From positions 1 to 64,000 of the forward strand of contig CACNAI010000001.1 in assembly GCA_902618335.1 (NCBI GenBank): a stretch of DNA of 64,000 nucleotides. Direction: 5' to 3'. This DNA comes from an uncultured Prochlorococcus sp. Its GTDB lineage: Bacteria; Cyanobacteriota; Cyanobacteriia; PCC-6307; Cyanobiaceae. Position 1 is the first letter of the stretch. Every line of letters begins with the position of its first letter. The notes beneath the pieces were generated by a model that saw only the letters and a program-made list of their open reading frames with translations, was not told the origin of the DNA and did not search any database. A program made the translations under genes and the position numbers. Of the stretch, positions 8,858 to 18,499 are shown piece after piece.

Positions 8858-10288
8858 ATGATAGATACTCATTCAAGTAAAAGAAATATTAATCTTGTAA
8901 TTGGATTAGGTAAATCTGGATTTTGGGCTGCCAAGTATTTGAGAAGCATCAATAAGAGAGTAATTGTTTGGGAAAGTAAAGATGGGATAGAATTCCTAGA
9001 AAGAAAAACAGCATTAGAAGAGCTTAATATCATAGTTTCTCTAAATAAAGAATTTGTATTTGAAGAAATTAAACCTTTTTTGAAAGAGATCGAATTTGTT
9101 GTTGTAAGTCCATCAATACCTTATGACCATATAACTATTATTGAATTAAAAAAAAAGGGAATTAAAGTAATTGGAGAAATTAATGTTGCATGGGAAATTT
9201 TAAAAGACACAAATTGGATAGGTATTACTGGCACTAATGGCAAGACTACTGTTACACATCTACTAAGCCATATACTCTGTGATACTGGATTATATGCTCC
9301 TTTTGCTGGAAATATTGGTACACCTTTATGTAAGTATGCTCACTCCAAAAAACATGAAAAAATTGATTGGGTTGTAGCTGAATTAAGCAGTTATCAAATA
9401 GAAATATCTCCAGAAGTAAAACCTAATATTGGAATATGGACAACCTTCACAGAAGATCATCTTGAAAGACATAAAACACTTGAAAATTATTTCAACATAA
9501 AAAAAAGCTTGTTAGAAAAATCTGATTTTAGAATTTATAATTATGACGATAAAAACCTAAGAAATCACTACAGTTCGCTATCAAGAGGGGTTTGGATAAC
9601 AACTAGTTTCGATAAATCAAATTTTATTCATTGCGATTATTGGATAGATGAACAAGCGTACATTGTTGAGAGAGGGAAGAAATTATTCAAACTTGAAAAT
9701 TTTTCTTTAAAAGGAATGCATAATCTTCAAAATCTTTTATTGGTAATTGCAGCAGCAAGAAAAGTTGGATTATCTGGCAAGAAGATTAAAGATTCTTTAT
9801 CTAATTACAAACAATTACCCCATAGGATGGAAACAATTTATAAAAATAATAATCTGGAAATCATTAATGATAGTAAAGCTACAAATTTTGACTCATCTAT
9901 TGCGGGAATAAGTTCAATTGAAGGTCAAATAATAATCATTGCTGGGGGTAGATTAAAAGGTAGTGAATATAGTGAGTGGATAAAAGTTTTAAAGAAAAAA
10001 GTTAAATGTGTTTTCCTTTTTGGAGAAAGCTCAAAAGTCCTAAAAATGGCGCTTATTAATGAAGGATTTAAAAAAAATATTTTTGAATTTTCAGAACTAA
10101 AAGAGCTTTTAAATTTTGTTTTTCATTATTTACAAAATGATAGGGTCGGAACATTATTATTCTCACCTTCATGCTCTAGTTTTGATCAATTTAAAAATTA
10201 TGAAGAGCGTGGAGATTATTTCAAGAAACTAATAAGTGAAAAATTAAAGGTTAATAAATCCATTTTTTGTTCAAGTATCGTTTCGTAA
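8858..10288 (+). CDS. murD: UDP-N-acetylmuramoyl-L-alanine--D-glutamate ligase
   Basis: Cytoplasmic Mur ligase adding D-Glu to UDP-MurNAc-Ala in peptidoglycan synthesis. The N-terminal Rossmann part begins [14 protein letters not shown]. The ATP loop is [23 protein letters not shown] and TEDHLERH are central-domain motifs, and [11 protein letters not shown] starts the C-terminal domain. I chose the ATG at 8858 ([10 protein letters not shown]), giving 476 residues. An in-frame TTG at 8810 would add 16 low-complexity residues not expected in the family. Confidence 0.93.
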   Translation: MIDTHSSKRNINLVIGLGKSGFWAAKYLRSINKRVIVWESKDGIEFLERKTALEELNIIVSLNKEFVFEEIKPFLKEIEFVVVSPSIPYDHITIIELKKKGIKVIGEINVAWEILKDTNWIGITGTNGKTTVTHLLSHILCDTGLYAPFAGNIGTPLCKYAHSKKHEKIDWVVAELSSYQIEISPEVKPNIGIWTTFTEDHLERHKTLENYFNIKKSLLEKSDFRIYNYDDKNLRNHYSSLSRGVWITTSFDKSNFIHCDYWIDEQAYIVERGKKLFKLENFSLKGMHNLQNLLLVIAAARKVGLSGKKIKDSLSNYKQLPHRMETIYKNNNLEIINDSKATNFDSSIAGISSIEGQIIIIAGGRLKGSEYSEWIKVLKKKVKCVFLFGESSKVLKMALINEGFKKNIFEFSELKELLNFVFHYLQNDRVGTLLFSPSCSSFDQFKNYEERGDYFKKLISEKLKVNKSIFCSSIVS

Positions 10289-10374
10289 TTTTCAGGTCGG
10301 TCATCACAACCGTTTACCCTCTAGCAAATATTCACTTAATTAGTTAGATTTTGATTATAAATTAACCACTAGCA

Positions 10375-10689
10375 ATGAGTGAATCTAACAATTTACCTCA
10401 AGCAATAAGTCATAAAAAATTAAGTTACTTGATGCTTAAGGCACAAAAAGATTCTCATTTTTCTGATGAATTAGCAGAAATAGAAAGCCCTGAAAAAAGA
10501 GAATTTGAAGAGTTAATCAATAATTGGGAAGCTTCAACTAAGAAGGTTGTTAATGAGTTATCAAAAAGAAAAGAGAATTTACTAAAAGATAAATCACCAA
10601 ATTCCTTAATTGCACTTGGTGCTATGGAAGTTCACCTTAATATGGCTTTGCAAGCCTTAAATGCATTTAATAAAGGAGTTGATGGGTAA
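10375..10689 (+). CDS. Conserved hypothetical helical protein
   Basis: 104 residues, soluble, strongly charged, predicted mainly helical (EFEELINNWEASTKKVVNEL; LGAMEVHLNMALQALNAFN). No known domain recognised. It stands 86 bases after murD and convergent to the pirin gene. Confidence 0.7.
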   Translation: MSESNNLPQAISHKKLSYLMLKAQKDSHFSDELAEIESPEKREFEELINNWEASTKKVVNELSKRKENLLKDKSPNSLIALGAMEVHLNMALQALNAFNKGVDG

Positions 10690-10702
10690 AATAAAAGATA
10701 AA

Positions 10703-11437
10703 TTATAAGGAAGGCATCGAAAATAAGAGAAAATCTAAGTTTTTTTCAGTATCTATAGAAACATCATCATAATAATTAACTTCAAAACCCAAGCCATCTC
10801 CAGATTCGAGAAATATATTTGAATTAGAGTCTTTACTTTTTAATAAAAGATTACCTTCTATTATTTGGATCCAATTATATTTATCGATTTTTAATGGCAA
10901 TTTTTTTTCTTTAATTGGCTTATATTTACAACGCCATAAAGAGATACTTTGATTTAAAGAAAGCTTATTATTTTTAGAATCTTTGTAATTAAAAATAAGA
11001 TTGTCCCACAACTTTTCATTTAATGAAATTTGATCATATCGAGGTTTGATATTTTCTTTTTGAGGGTATATCCAAATCTGGAACAACTTACAGGTCTCAT
11101 TTTCTTCATTCTTCTCGCTATGAGAGATTCCAGTACCTGCAGACATAACTTGTACTTCATCTTTGTGAATTTTTCCAAGATTGTTTAACGAGTCTCTATG
11201 AGTTATTGCTCCTTTTGTTACGACAGTAATAATTTCCATATTTGCATGAGAATGTGTATTAAATCCTGCATTAGGAGAAATAATATCTTCGTTTATAACT
11301 CTAATTTTCCCAAAATTATCCCATTTTGGATCTCTATGCTCTGCGAAAGAAAATGAATGCATTGAATGCAGCCAATCTCTTCTTGATAAAAATCTATCAT
11401 CGGATTTTCTTATTTTAATAATATTAAAAACCATCAA
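10703..11437 (-). CDS. Pirin family protein (cupin fold)
   Basis: 244 residues. The pirin N-terminal signature is clear: HSFSFAEHRDPKWDNFG, then NTHSHANMEIITVVTKGAI with the metal-binding His residues, and VQVMSAGTGISHSEKNEE. Bacterial pirins are Fe-binding cupins, some with quercetinase activity. The C-terminal cupin (about 160-244) is shorter and more divergent. Two ATG codons are adjacent at the start; either may be used. Confidence 0.88.
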   Translation of the reverse strand: MMVFNIIKIRKSDDRFLSRRDWLHSMHSFSFAEHRDPKWDNFGKIRVINEDIISPNAGFNTHSHANMEIITVVTKGAITHRDSLNNLGKIHKDEVQVMSAGTGISHSEKNEENETCKLFQIWIYPQKENIKPRYDQISLNEKLWDNLIFNYKDSKNNKLSLNQSISLWRCKYKPIKEKKLPLKIDKYNWIQIIEGNLLLKSKDSNSNIFLESGDGLGFEVNYYDDVSIDTEKNLDFLLFSMPSL

Positions 11438-11527
11438 AATTAAATAGATTAAAAAAATTCTAAATAATTAGAAAAATATTTGTAAAATTTTTTGATAAAT
11501 TATTCCTAAAAAAAGCAAATATTAAAT

Positions 11528-11656
11528 TTAAAAATTTATTTTACTCTGAGCCTTATTAGCCTTTATCAATATTTTTTGTGCTTCGTCTCTTGTAAGGCAT
11601 TTTTCTGCTTTTACATTTAAGTTTTTAAGTTTTTGCAGTTGCTTCGTGTTACTCAT
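11528..11656 (-). CDS. Small lysine-rich hypothetical protein
   Basis: 42 codons, ATG to TAA. The product MSNTKQLQKLKNLNVKAEKC... is basic, helical and soluble, with a single Cys. It lies alone between the pirin and DUF1643 genes on the same strand. No function recognised. Confidence 0.5.
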   Translation of the reverse strand: MSNTKQLQKLKNLNVKAEKCLTRDEAQKILIKANKAQSKINF

Positions 11657-11721
11657 AATTTAACCCGTTCTTAATTCTATCTTAACATAAGTTTAATTTA
11701 ATCGCCTCTTAAACCTTGGCA

Positions 11722-12264
11722 TCAAATCGTTTTTACAGCTTTGAGAATGGAATTATCAGGACAGTATAGTGGATGTATTGGATTATCTTTGATTGTTTTC
11801 TTAATTAAAAGCGGTCCCAAAGGATTATCAAAATTATTTTTTCTGATTGAGTTATATTGCATTATTTTTTTTGATATTCTTTTATTTCTATTTAGAAATT
11901 TTCCTCTGTTACCCCAACCTAACCATAAATCACAATTTTTATTTTCAGACCAGTGTTTTAAGTTTTTATAAATATGATTATTGTTTCGATAACCCACAGG
12001 GTTTTTATGTTTAAAAAGTTTTTCTGGTTTGCTTGAAATAAGAGCAAATAGATTTATTAATTTTACTTTGCCGTAATTATTATTTTTCGAAATTTTGATT
12101 ATCTTTTTTGTTGTGTTGTCCAAGAAAACTTCATCCGATAATGAGGGATTTAAACCAATAAAGATAAGCTCTTTTCTAGATTTAGAAATTTTATAACTTA
12201 AACTCCATCTATATAGTTTGTTTGCACTTATTAAACAATTTCTTTCTAAAAATAAATTATTCAA
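11722..12264 (-). CDS. DUF1643 domain protein
   Basis: 180 residues. The opening region RWSLSYKISKSRKELIFIGL followed by NPSLSDEVFLDNTTKKIIKI is the DUF1643 core (family pattern F-x-GLNPS-x-A-x3-D-x-T). Later conserved parts are VKLINLFALISSKPEKL and DLWLGWGNRGKFL. DUF1643 proteins are of unknown function and common in phages and bacteria. The start overlaps the stop of the DUF2214 gene by four bases, so they form an operon. Confidence 0.8.
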   Translation of the reverse strand: MNNLFLERNCLISANKLYRWSLSYKISKSRKELIFIGLNPSLSDEVFLDNTTKKIIKISKNNNYGKVKLINLFALISSKPEKLFKHKNPVGYRNNNHIYKNLKHWSENKNCDLWLGWGNRGKFLNRNKRISKKIMQYNSIRKNNFDNPLGPLLIKKTIKDNPIHPLYCPDNSILKAVKTI

Positions 12265-12746
12265 CCTAAACCTACACCTCTAGCCATGAGAGTGGCAAAC
12301 AAAGGTATTGTTGCAAAGCCCACTAATTCAGTAGTAATGATTAGTTTGAACCTCTTGACTAGATTTTCAGATATTTCAGGTAATTTATTCTTACTTAATG
12401 GAATGGCCCATAAGATATAGGTTGTTGTTGGGTATAAAGAAAGTAATCCCACAAGAATATAAAGAGAAACCTTTATCCAAAACACAGGATTACCTGTATA
12501 GAAATCACCTCCTTGACCAAAATACTTAACACGCAAAATCCCAGTAACTAATATCGCAACTCCTGCTAAACCATAAACCACATCTGCAATTATCATTGAA
12601 ATCGTCTCATTTCTATTAAGACCTACTTTGAGAGTCAATCTTTCAAACAAAAGAGAACCGAAACACAATATTATTCCTAAATAATGAACATATGCTACTA
12701 ATGCACTTTTAGCAATTTCACCTGTAAATAAAGTTCCTAATAACAT
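12261..12746 (-). CDS. DUF2214 family membrane protein
   Basis: 161 residues with four membrane helices: ALVAYVHYLGIILCFGSLLF, VVYGLAGVAILVTGILR, VSLYILVGLLSLYPTTTYIL and a final IITTELVGFATIPLFATLMA. The YFGQGGDFYTGNPVFWIK loop is typical of DUF2214. Conserved His in helix 1 could bind haem, but that is inference. It is first gene of a two-gene unit with DUF1643. Confidence 0.8.
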   Translation of the reverse strand: MLLGTLFTGEIAKSALVAYVHYLGIILCFGSLLFERLTLKVGLNRNETISMIIADVVYGLAGVAILVTGILRVKYFGQGGDFYTGNPVFWIKVSLYILVGLLSLYPTTTYILWAIPLSKNKLPEISENLVKRFKLIITTELVGFATIPLFATLMARGVGLG

Positions 12747-12834
12747 TTTCTAGTCAAAATTTATACAATCCTAACCACCAAATAAAGAATTTGTTTAGAA
12801 AATAAATTAAACAATAAAAAGTCAGGTATTGAAT

Positions 12835-13584
12835 CTAGGACTCTAAAAACCTTTTTTGACCATCTTCAAAGAAATCCTTTTTATTCCATACTTCGATTAC
12901 ATCTGGAAAATGTTTTTCCATACAATTATCACAAACCCCATGACTGAATCTAATATCACTAATTTTCGAAAGATATTTCTCTAAATGCATCCAATCGCCC
13001 TCCTTATTTTTCACTTCTCTGCAATATGAACAGACAGATAAAATACCTTCCTGTTTGTGCAAGTTAGACAAAGCATCTAGCAAGTTCAATGACTTTTTTC
13101 TAAGCTCTAAAAATGAAACTATTTGCTTTGATAATAATTCCATAATATTGAATTGTTGTGTAGTTAGATTTCCTGGCTTTCTGTCTATTACACACAGAGT
13201 TCCAAGTTTATTTCCATCACTATTTCTAAGGGGAAAACCTGCATAAAAACGAATCTTGGGGTCCCCTGTTACCAATGGATTATTTATAAACCTTTCATCT
13301 TGGAAAGCATCATGAATAATTAACGGACTATTTTCTTTTATTGCATGGGTACAAAAAGACCAATCTCTTCTAGTTTCTGATATTTGAAGTCCTATTTTGG
13401 ATTTAAACCATTGTTTATCTTTGTCTACCAATGTCATTAAAGAAATAGGCACATTACAGGTTGTAGCAGCAATTTTTGTAATATCGTCATAACAAGATTC
13501 TGGCTTGGTTCCCAAAATCCTATATTCTGCTAAAGCTTTTAATCTTCTTTCCTCTTCTTCTTTTTTTGATACAAGATTCTGCAT
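12835..13584 (-). CDS. GAF domain sensor-like protein with C-terminal CxxC pairs
   Basis: 249 residues. Residues about 25-165 form a GAF domain of the type often following 'R-x-LA-L-x-T' linkers (LAEYRILGTKPESCYDDITK; WFKSKIGLQISETRRDWSFC; FYAGFPLRNSDGNKLGTLCV). The C terminus carries CSYCREV...GDWMHLEKYLSK...SHGVCDNCM, a cysteine module often found after GAF, PAS or receiver domains. No catalytic output domain is present. Confidence 0.82.
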   Translation of the reverse strand: MQNLVSKKEEEERRLKALAEYRILGTKPESCYDDITKIAATTCNVPISLMTLVDKDKQWFKSKIGLQISETRRDWSFCTHAIKENSPLIIHDAFQDERFINNPLVTGDPKIRFYAGFPLRNSDGNKLGTLCVIDRKPGNLTTQQFNIMELLSKQIVSFLELRKKSLNLLDALSNLHKQEGILSVCSYCREVKNKEGDWMHLEKYLSKISDIRFSHGVCDNCMEKHFPDVIEVWNKKDFFEDGQKRFLES

Positions 13585-13703
13585 TAATCTTCACCAATAA
13601 TTAAAACTTTAAAATTAAAGTTTCTCCAAAAAACTTTTTCTGTCTAATACTTAATAAAAAAAAGATAAACTTATTGAATTGTTACTTACTGATTTATTAC
13701 TTA

Positions 13704-15023
13704 TTAATTTGTTATTGATTGATTTAACTTTGAGACTGCCATCCCAGCGATCCATCCACTTGTCCAACAATGTTGAAAATTAAATCCACCAGTGATCCCA
13801 TCAACATCCAAAACTTCTCCAGAAAAAAATAATCCTGGACAAATTAAGCTTTCCATACTTTTAAAATTAACCTCATTAATTTTTACGCCTCCGGAAGTAA
13901 CAAATTCCTCTCCAAATGGACCTTTGCCTGAAATTATATATTTATCCCTCATTAGAGTATTTATCATTTTCTCTCTTTCATCCGCCAGTAAATCAGACCA
14001 CTTTTTTTCTTTATCAATACCTATTTTCTTTAATAAAAAAATCCATAATCTTTTTGTCAATAGTGGAACAGGTCTACTATTAATAAGGTTCACCTTGCCT
14101 TTATTTAATCTTAAATAATTAATTTTTTCTTTTAACTCCTCATAACTTAAAGAAGACCATTTAATGATTAAATTAAATTTATATTTTTGGCTATAAAGTT
14201 CCCTTGCTGCAATTGATGAAAGTTTTAATACTGCTGGCCCACTAAACCCCCAATGCGTTATTAGTAAATCGCCTCTATTTTGAAAATTCTTATTGTTTAA
14301 ATTAATTTCTATATCTATGCCCCTTATCGATACCCCACTACATTCATCCAAATTTGGTTCTTTTGTGGAAAAAGTAAAAAGCGATGGTACAGGTTTAACA
14401 ATGGTGTGTCCAAGATTTTGAGCTAATTTATATCCGCTTGGATTACCTCCAGTTGAAAGAATAATATTTTTTGCAGTTACCTTTGCTTGTTTAAGACTAA
14501 AAATATTGAATATATTTTCTGGAGTTTTTGCAATTTCTTTTACAAAAAATTTTGTTAGTATTTCTACGTTTTTTGATAAAGCACTTTTTCTCAAACAATC
14601 AATAACATCTGAAGAAGAATTAGACACTGGAAATACTCTTAGATCTTCCTCAATTTTTAATTTTAAACCTTTTTTCTCAAACCAATCGTATACATCTCCA
14701 GCAGCAAAACGATTAAATGATTCCAAGAGCTGAATTCCACCTCTGGGGTAATTCTCAATTAGTTCATTCGGTATCCATGTCGCATTAGTGACGTTACATC
14801 TACCCCCTCCACTAATCCTTACTTTCTCCATAAGTTTTGAAGTTCCTTCAAGAATTATTATTCTTTTTACTCCATTTTCAGCAGCGGTTATTGCTGTCAT
14901 AAAACCAGCTGCACCGCCTCCTACAACTGCTAAATCAAAAGGTTCCAAAAACTTATCATTCAATATGCTTCTATCTGATAATAGCAAGGAGTTATAAAGA
15001 AAAATTATTCCAAAAACTATCAA
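13704..15023 (-). CDS. BaiN/RdsA-like (HI0933) FAD-dependent oxidoreductase
   Basis: 439 residues. FAD-binding motif DLAVVGGGAAGFMTAI, the family-defining SGGGRCNVTNA, and the C-terminal VDGITGGFNFQHCWTSGWIA are all present. The family is flavin oxidoreductases of mostly unknown substrate. The first 28 residues before the FAD strand are hydrophobic and may be over-extended, but no better ATG lies between them and the motif. Confidence 0.87.
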   Translation of the reverse strand: MIVFGIIFLYNSLLLSDRSILNDKFLEPFDLAVVGGGAAGFMTAITAAENGVKRIIILEGTSKLMEKVRISGGGRCNVTNATWIPNELIENYPRGGIQLLESFNRFAAGDVYDWFEKKGLKLKIEEDLRVFPVSNSSSDVIDCLRKSALSKNVEILTKFFVKEIAKTPENIFNIFSLKQAKVTAKNIILSTGGNPSGYKLAQNLGHTIVKPVPSLFTFSTKEPNLDECSGVSIRGIDIEINLNNKNFQNRGDLLITHWGFSGPAVLKLSSIAARELYSQKYKFNLIIKWSSLSYEELKEKINYLRLNKGKVNLINSRPVPLLTKRLWIFLLKKIGIDKEKKWSDLLADEREKMINTLMRDKYIISGKGPFGEEFVTSGGVKINEVNFKSMESLICPGLFFSGEVLDVDGITGGFNFQHCWTSGWIAGMAVSKLNQSITN

Positions 15024-15126
15024 AAAAATAAATAAAAAACTTCATAATAGATAGCTGCAATTCACTAATTTTTAAATATCAAAAAAAATTAACGCAGTCG
15101 TTATTTTTATGGTTTAACTTAATTAA

Positions 15127-15363
15127 ATGAGTCTAATATTTTCTTACGTCAAATATTCTGAGGCCAGTTTTCCTATGACTGGTCAATATACGGCTCTTCT
15201 TTTAATAACTTCTTTTATTTGGGTTTTACTTTGGTTTGGTTACAGACAAAACAAGATAAATGATGAGATCAAGAAAAAAGAAAAAGAAGAAAGAATTAAT
15301 GCGAAAGTTAAAAGAAGAAAGAAGTTAGAAAGTTTATATCCTAGTAATAAAAAAACGGTTTAG
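15127..15363 (+). CDS. Small membrane protein with charged tail
   Basis: 78 residues from the first ATG. A second ATG at 15175 would give 62 residues (MTGQYTALLLITSFIWVLLW) and starts just before the only membrane helix, so it is the better start. The tail is very Lys/Glu-rich (DEIKKKEKEERINAKVKRRK), suggesting a cytoplasmic helix. Confidence 0.65.
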   Translation: MSLIFSYVKYSEASFPMTGQYTALLLITSFIWVLLWFGYRQNKINDEIKKKEKEERINAKVKRRKKLESLYPSNKKTV

Positions 15364-15388
15364 AATTAACAAATTATTTTAAGTAAAT

Positions 15389-15487
15389 ATGAAAAAAAAT
15401 AATTTCAAATCACTTATTCAGTACTTACCAGGCATTTTGATTCTTATTTATGTATTCTTTTTAGCATTTACTCAATTTATAAAATAA
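15389..15487 (+). CDS. Tiny membrane protein
   Basis: 32 codons, ATG to TAA, with a basic N terminus and one helix (YLPGILILIYVFFLAF). It sits between the previous small gene and the DMT transporter on the same strand and may be part of that transcript. No function recognised. Confidence 0.45.
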   Translation: MKKNNFKSLIQYLPGILILIYVFFLAFTQFIK

Positions 15488-15508
15488 AATTTCTAAAAAT
15501 TACTCGTT

Positions 15509-16381
15509 TTGATTGGAATCCTATCTGCTTTTGGAGCTGCTGCATCTTGGACTTATGCGTGCTTTATTTGGCGCTCGCAAACTCAGAAATATAAAACAAT
15601 AGATATTAATTTAATTAAAAATATAATAGCTTTTTTAGTTTTTACACCTGCCTTTATCAATATTAGTTCTACAACTGAATTAAAAAACATATTTATCCTA
15701 TTAGTTAGTGGAATAATAGGTATTGGTTTAGGTGATACTTTCTACCTAAAGTCATTACAAACAATCGGCACAAGAAAAACTTTATCTGTAGAAACTCTTT
15801 CTCCATTAATGGCTGCTTTTTCAGGGGAAATTTTTATTAATGAAGACTTAGCAATTAAATCATGGGTTGGGGTAATCATAGTATCGATTTCGCTATTCAT
15901 AATTCTCAAAAATGAGAATGATTTTAAAGATGAAAACTCATCTTTCTCAGAAAAAATTAATTTTAAGATTTTTGCTTTTCCTTTTTTATCAGTTTTATGT
16001 GCTGTTCTTGGAGGTCTTTTTTCAAGGATGGTTTTCCTACAAAGCAATTTATCACCTTTCATTACAACTGAGATAAGATTATTAGGTGCAATAATTTTTT
16101 TAATAACTTTAAAAGGGTTTAAGATCAATTTTTTCTTAAAAAACATAGAAAAAAAAGAACAAAAAAGATTTTTGCTTTCAATACTTCTTGGAACGAATAT
16201 AGGAATATTGCTACAACAAATTGTATTTAAAACTCTTCCCATAGGAATAGGTTGGGCATTATTAAGCACATCTCCAGTAATTTCTTTACTTTTCGCTAAG
16301 AATGAGGAAAGAGAAATTACCAAAAAAATAATATTTTTTACTTGTTTTTTATTTTTTGGTTTAACATTAATAATTATTTAA
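15509..16381 (+). CDS. EamA/DMT-family transporter
   Basis: 290 residues with about ten membrane helices in two repeats. The EamA pattern is visible at LVSGIIGIGLGDTFYLKSLQ and, in the second half, LLGTNIGILLQQIVFKTLPI followed by GIGWALLSTSPVISLLFA. It probably exports a small metabolite. TTG at 15509 is the start giving a full first helix (MIGILSAFGAAASWTYACFI). Confidence 0.85.
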   Translation: MIGILSAFGAAASWTYACFIWRSQTQKYKTIDINLIKNIIAFLVFTPAFINISSTTELKNIFILLVSGIIGIGLGDTFYLKSLQTIGTRKTLSVETLSPLMAAFSGEIFINEDLAIKSWVGVIIVSISLFIILKNENDFKDENSSFSEKINFKIFAFPFLSVLCAVLGGLFSRMVFLQSNLSPFITTEIRLLGAIIFLITLKGFKINFFLKNIEKKEQKRFLLSILLGTNIGILLQQIVFKTLPIGIGWALLSTSPVISLLFAKNEEREITKKIIFFTCFLFFGLTLIII

Positions 16382-16458
16382 TCTAAGAGTTACTGTAATA
16401 AATACTCATGTTAATAGAAATCAGATTAAATAAAATTATCATATAAAAACTCAAAAAA

Positions 16459-16575
16459 ATGAAAATTTTAAAGAAAAAAAGGCTTGGAACAATGGAGGTT
16501 TATTTTATTTTTTTAAGCTGTATTTATGTAGGATTTATAGGTTATAAATCTCTATTAAATATTTTATTTACTTGA
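16459..16575 (+). CDS. Tiny membrane protein
   Basis: 38 codons, ATG to TGA. Basic N terminus (MKILKKKRLG) followed by one helix (VYFIFLSCIYVGFIGY). No function recognised. It ends three bases before the stop of the opposite-strand gene at 16578. Confidence 0.45.
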   Translation: MKILKKKRLGTMEVYFIFLSCIYVGFIGYKSLLNILFT

Positions 16576-16577
16576 GA

Positions 16578-16712
16578 TTAATTAATTCTTAGGAATGATT
16601 TAATCAACTTACCTCCATCTTGATCATCATCATCGTTTGACGCGAAAAAAAGAAAAAATATCCCGAGAGAAGCTATAGATAATGAAATTGACAGTACAGA
16701 AAGCTCGTCCAT
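16578..16712 (-). CDS. Tiny membrane protein with DDDDQDGG motif
   Basis: 44 codons. One membrane helix (VLSISLSIASLGIFFLFFAS) is followed directly by NDDDDQDGGKLI. The same helix-then-acidic layout and the DDQDGG-x-LI motif recur in the gene at 17848, so the two look like members of one family. No function recognised. Confidence 0.6.
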   Translation of the reverse strand: MDELSVLSISLSIASLGIFFLFFASNDDDDQDGGKLIKSFLRIN

Positions 16713-16829
16713 AAATCTTAATTTTTTTTATGATAAACCAAAAAAAATAAAAGACAGTAAACAAATACACATTCTTGCAAATATAAATTTCCTTTATTTG
16801 TAAGACAAAGGAAATATCCGAACTATTTC

Positions 16830-17105
16830 GTGAAAGTTATAATCACAACCCCTTGTAGTGCGAGCACAATAATTCAGTATGGAATAAAACGTTGGCATAT
16901 TTGGGAATGTGAGCCAAGTAAATTTAAATGGAATTACGATGATAAAGAAATTTGCTTTATTATTGAAGGCCAAGCGAAAATTAGTACGAAAAACGGTGAC
17001 ATTTATTTCATTAAAGCTGGAGATCTTGTTGAGTTTCCTGCTGGACTTTACAGCGAATGGGAAATAACCAAAAGTATTAAAAAACATTATCGATTGGGCA
17101 GCTAG
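16830..17105 (+). CDS. Single-domain cupin (DUF861 / cupin_3 type)
   Basis: 91 residues from a GTG start. WHIWECEPSKFKWNYDDKEI, CFIIEGQAKISTKNGDIYFI and KAGDLVEFPAGLYSEWEI match the small cupins related to the C-terminal domain of (S)-ureidoglycine aminohydrolase. Classic metal-binding His residues are not evident, so a binding rather than catalytic role is possible. Confidence 0.8.
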   Translation: MKVIITTPCSASTIIQYGIKRWHIWECEPSKFKWNYDDKEICFIIEGQAKISTKNGDIYFIKAGDLVEFPAGLYSEWEITKSIKKHYRLGS

Positions 17106-17197
17106 ATTTAAGAAATAAGATTTTTTCTTTCTTTACTGCTAAGTCAATGCAGATAAAATATGGTTAATAAATAATTTTCAAAAGGAGAACTAATATT

Positions 17198-17368
17198 ATG
17201 CCTTTTACTGATCAAGAATATTTTGAGGTTATTGAAAAAAACGAAATAGTAAAAAAAGCTTTTGAAAATATTAAGCAAATTTGCATTGATTTGCAAAAAC
17301 AAACAAATTGTCCTGAAGAGGACCTAAAAGATTTTCTTGAGTTTATTTCTCAACAATGGAATAAGTAA
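17198..17368 (+). CDS. Small acidic hypothetical protein
   Basis: 56 codons with a good ribosome site (AAAGGAG at 17181-17187). Soluble helical product with the segment AFENIKQICIDLQ...NCPEEDLKDFLEFI. The spacing E-x-IK-...-CP-x5-L-x2-I loosely resembles the protein at 38350, so a distant relation is possible. Confidence 0.6.
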   Translation: MPFTDQEYFEVIEKNEIVKKAFENIKQICIDLQKQTNCPEEDLKDFLEFISQQWNK

Positions 17369-17434
17369 TAATTAACAAGCCTTTTAAGAATACTAGATTT
17401 AAAATCTGAATTTAGTTTTCTCGCAGAACAAGTT

Positions 17435-17566
17435 CTAATCTAATTCCTTTTTTGGTTTTGTATTGATACTGGAAGTTCCCTTAGAAGCAGAAACAAAGAA
17501 AAAGAAGCCTACAATTCCTGATATACCAAATATCGCAGCCAAAGGATCAAAAGTGAAAGAAAACAT
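17435..17566 (-). CDS. Small single-helix membrane protein
   Basis: 43 residues from the ATG at 17566 (MFSFTFDPLAAIFGISGIVG). An upstream in-frame ATG at 17617 would add 17 residues without ribosome-site support. One helix is followed by a polar tail ending KPKKELD. The short FDPLAAIFG opening before the helix recalls tiny photosystem-associated subunits, but no identity is claimed. Confidence 0.55.
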   Translation of the reverse strand: MFSFTFDPLAAIFGISGIVGFFFFVSASKGTSSINTKPKKELD

Positions 17567-17847
17567 AGAATTTATAAAATCAAGATAAATAATAGTTTTT
17601 GAATCAAAATTGTACAATTATTGTTAAGTATAAAAAATAACAATAACGCGATTCATTATGTCATTATTAGTTTCTTATAAGGTTCAACAAAATTTTTATT
17701 CAAATTCATATTGAAGAATAAAAATATCAAAAAATACTAAAGATTTATTCGTGAGACAGAGAAAAGTTTAAAAAATATTTACGGAAATATTGAATAATAC
17801 TTCCTGGAGGATCCACAATTGTTGTTTCTTTAGATTAATATCAATCC

Positions 17848-18027
17848 ATGACAGATTTTTACTCAGCCTCTTCAGCAGTAAGTCCTTTTACAGCAATATT
17901 ATGGTGTCTCTATCCGATAGCTGTACTTGTAATTATTGAGTTACTTCTAGGGGGTGGATTTGATGATGATAACGATGACCAAGATGGCGGAATGCTTATA
18001 CCTGCTTACTCTAGATCTGAAGTTTGA
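17848..18027 (+). CDS. Small membrane protein with DDDxDDQDGG motif
   Basis: 59 codons. Helix TAILWCLYPIAVLVIIELLL is followed by GGGFDDDNDDQDGGMLIPAY. It shares the acidic DDQDGG-x-LI motif with the gene at 16578. A helix plus acidic cap suggests a membrane-anchored cation-binding or protein-docking tail; this is inference. Confidence 0.65.
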   Translation: MTDFYSASSAVSPFTAILWCLYPIAVLVIIELLLGGGFDDDNDDQDGGMLIPAYSRSEV

Positions 18028-18073
18028 AATTTTTTAGATTTTAAATTACAATCTCTGAAAAAATTTCAGTAAA

Positions 18074-18214
18074 TTGATTGACAATATTGATACAACTCAT
18101 ATCTCCCTAATTACACTTACAATTCTTATCATTTCCTCTCTGTCTTGGCTTGTCTTGAGAACCCTTAAAGAAGGTAGAAAAGCTTTAACAGATATAAAAA
18201 AGGATAAATCGTAA
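18074..18214 (+). CDS. Small membrane protein
   Basis: 46 codons from a TTG start; an in-frame stop lies 18 bases upstream and no ATG is available. One helix (SLITLTILIISSLSWLVL) is followed by a basic tail (RTLKEGRKALTDIKKDKS). No function recognised. Confidence 0.45.
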   Translation: MIDNIDTTHISLITLTILIISSLSWLVLRTLKEGRKALTDIKKDKS

Positions 18215-18325
18215 AAAACTTTTATAAATACTAGAATTTGAAGGATTACTAAGTTAAACAACTTCAAATTCATAGTTTTCCTTTTTGTGACGGGTCTCTC
18301 CTACTAATTACTTTAATAAATAAAA

Positions 18326-18421
18326 ATGCATCTAGATTCTTTACTCTATATTTGTTCTATATCTTTATTCATTTATATAATGGCGCTATTTTGGAGAGAT
18401 TTGCCAAATCAAAAAAAGTAA
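18326..18421 (+). CDS. Tiny membrane protein
   Basis: 31 codons, ATG to TAA: a single helix (SLLYICSISLFIYIMALF) and a short polar tail WRDLPNQKK. No function recognised. Confidence 0.45.
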   Translation: MHLDSLLYICSISLFIYIMALFWRDLPNQKK

Positions 18422-18499
18422 ATAATTAAGATTAATTTTGTTGCCTATCAAAATAAATTAAGTTATTAATTTAATATTGTCTTTAATTTTTCTACATAA

